Positions 62,092 through 64,000 of a stretch of DNA of 64,000 nt are shown piece by piece. The stretch covers positions 106,957,741-107,021,740 of the forward strand of contig CM041465.1 of NCBI GenBank assembly GCA_023213395.1, written 5' to 3'. The notes beneath the pieces were generated by a model. It did not search any database and was not told where the DNA came from. It worked only from the letters and a program-made list of their open reading frames with translations. Every line of letters starts with the position of its first letter. Position 1 is the first letter of the stretch. Both the position numbers and the translations under genes were made by a program. The DNA is from Cycas panzhihuaensis (taxonomy: Eukaryota; Cycadophyta).

Positions 62092-62109
62092 TGGCGACCA
62101 TCTTGGGGC
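62092..62109 (+). other. Element Y primer-binding site
   Basis: TGGCGACCATCTTGGGGC directly after the LTR end. Confidence 0.65.
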
Positions 62110-62329
62110 TGCCAAGAAGGGAGCTAGATCCGCTTCCCGCCGTGTTGGTGCTCTTGCCTTTAGGTAGGCTCGCATTTTGTGTTTTGAGTTGGGCAACCCC
62201 AGCGGGTTTGCGGTCTTTCCTTCCTTTTCCTTTCCGCTTTTCTAACAACGCTCGCGGGCGTTGCATGCGACGTTCTCGCGCCTTGCGGGGTTTGCCTTTG
62301 TTAGAAGACCAATCGTCGCGTTTCATTCC

Positions 62330-64000
62330 ATCGTCGAGCCCCGTTCAATGGAAGGTTACCGTCCGATTGGGCCTACCATGCCATGACTTCGAACTCATGA
62401 GTTCCCTTCGTCTGATAGGAATCCACCCGTGAGGCGAGGATTCCATCTATTACCCTGATGACCATTTCCACCCCGAAGATTTTGAGCCTTCCACTCATGC
62501 AGCGGAAGATCCGGCTACTCGTGAGACCCGCCACCTCACTGGCGAGCCTTACGAGGAGCGCCCTGAGGGGTCCCCTACCTCAAGTCCCTTCGACCTCGTA
62601 TGGCTATGAGGATACCCCTCCCGCCGACGCGGTCGGGCGCTGGCAGTACTGAGCGATTCGCCAACCGCCTCCTAGATGGTTAGCGGAGATGCTACATAGC
62701 GTGGCGTCTTCCTCATCCATGCCCACGTCATCTCGACGATTGATCGTCGCCCGCGCACACCGTCCTATCGTGTCTACCCCGGCTCCTAAGGCGGTGTTGC
62801 GTTTCTGCTCCTAGTCGTGGTCCCACTTCCTGGACGCCAGGCGCATCTTTCCCTCAACTCGGTTAGTATGCCTTGCTCAAACCAAGCGCCGTGCCACTTT
62901 GAACGTGGCGCACGCGTTCCCTAGTAGGCCTCGAGGCCTGGCTAGCGCCCGACCATGTAGGACCCACTCCTACGTATGTCCGAACCGGTTGGTGGTCCTT
63001 CTCTACGTGCCCCCAGGGCTACACGTCACAACCTTGGCGGGCGAGGAAACCACCTCCCTCATGGAGTGGACCTGCACCCATATGGGGTCGCGCCACCTAC
63101 GGTGGCCCATATGGGCAAAACCCGGTCCCTCACCCCATTTCCGGCGTCCGTAGCGACTCCTGGCTGCGCCCGGCCTGAGGGGAGCGCGCCCTTTCCAACA
63201 TCTACCCGCAGACCCCCTTCCCACAAGGGGTGTTTTCTCAGGAGGATGGGGCCGACACCCGTCAGGTGCCTTTGGCGGTTGTCGATCCTTTAGCGAGCAA
63301 GGACACGTCCTTTCGTGGACTATAGGTCGACGCCCGTCCGTCGAGGCGCTAAGGACTAACTTGCCGCCTCATCCTCCTGAAGTCCCCAAATTTGACGGGA
63401 CTTCGTCGCCAGACCCAACCGACCACGTCTTGCGACTTTTCCATGGCGTGCATTGACTATTGGGCCTACGACCACATCTTGATGAAGCTCTTCCGCGATC
63501 CTTGCGGCGGCGCCCTCAAGTGGTTCTATCGCCTTCACCGCCCATTCGATTTCCTCATTCCGGCTAGTGGGCGAGTTAAGTCAACTACTTTGGCGTGGCG
63601 TCCATTCGGCGGAATGAAGGCGCTCGCTCAAACAAGGTCACGATGAGATGAATCGTGACTTTGTGCGACGTTTTCACGATCTTCTTCATTCCACCAAGGC
63701 CACATTGCCTGAGGAGTTGAAGAGGATCTCTTTGTCAATACGCCATGCCAAGTGCATGTGGAAGAATCCTCAAGATGGGGGCAACCACGTGTGACTACGC
63801 CATCTCGGTGTTTAGCTTTGGAGGCTATTGAGATCCAGCGGTCTCGAAACCTCCCAAGCCCTGCAACGTCGCGGGCGCCTCCTCCGGTGAAGGAGACCAC
63901 ACCTTCAGCGGCCGCTGGTCCACCTCTCATCCGTGAGAGGACCCTAGATCAGCTTACCTCGCCATTCGCTCATTCGGCATACGATGAGGAGTTAAAACTC
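62330..64000 (+). pseudogene. Element Y gag relic, runs off the window
   Basis: Collinear with the gags of X and element 2: acidic start near 62,450-62,600; Pro-rich part with HPYGVAPPTVAHMGKT near 63,075-63,125; capsid (VPKFDGTSS, then IDYWAYDHILMKLF) near 63,380-63,500; and capsid C-terminal part (NKVTMR-type shifted frame, then HSTKATLPEELKR) near 63,640-63,730. At least four frame changes occur. The zinc knuckle and protease lie beyond the window end. Confidence 0.8.

Overview
This is nuclear DNA from a plant with a large, transposon-filled genome. The evidence is plant-type LTR retrotransposons (Ty3/gypsy of the Tat/Ogre-like and chromovirus lineages, Ty1/copia), primer-binding sites of the plant kinds (initiator tRNA-Met type and a TGGCGACC type), an antisense plant mobile domain (PMD) relic, and one typical plant receptor-like protein gene. 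The old, decayed repeats would fit a gymnosperm, but the sequence does not settle the species. Only one gene looks intact and of host type: a 1,022-residue leucine-rich-repeat receptor-like protein at 23.6-26.8 kb with one 97-bp intron.

Layout. 0.1-2.7 kb: decayed chromovirus pol on the minus strand. 3.7-4.3 kb: a gag relic on the plus strand. 4.7-8.1 kb: a 5'-truncated Tat-like element with gag and protease only (element 1). 9.6-9.9 kb: a copia scrap. 9.9-15.1 kb: a second Tat-like element (element 2), in which gag-protease is followed directly by the C-terminal end of integrase, with no reverse transcriptase, RNase H or integrase core. 15.9-17.2 kb: an antisense PMD-like relic, probably cargo of element 2. 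18.5-21.5 kb: a decayed copia element. 21.4-23.4 kb: diverged duplicated blocks upstream of the receptor gene. 28.0-36.2 kb: a tandem duplication in which one unit carries a solo LTR and the other, at the same site with the same 5-bp target duplication, carries the full 3.77-kb gag-protease element. 36.2-49.6 kb: mostly unrecognised AT-rich sequence with several two-copy tandem repeats and a coding-like minus-strand relic at 42.9-47.4 kb.

49.6-64.0 kb: two members of one Tat-like family, one inside the other. Element X (minus strand, 50,232-60,205) lies inside the 5' LTR of element Y (plus strand). The two pieces of Y's LTR (636 + 1,881 bp) add up to 2,517 bp, against 2,512 and 2,544 bp for the LTRs of X, and a 5-bp target duplication (GGCTC/GACTC) brackets X. 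X carries gag and protease on its minus strand, four copies of an 86-bp tandem repeat before its 3' LTR, and no recognisable reverse transcriptase or integrase.

The main theme is that gag-protease elements lacking their own polymerase recur here in two unrelated gypsy families. Such elements would need enzymes supplied by autonomous relatives. The receptor gene is the only locus that can be assigned a likely cellular role (cell-surface perception).
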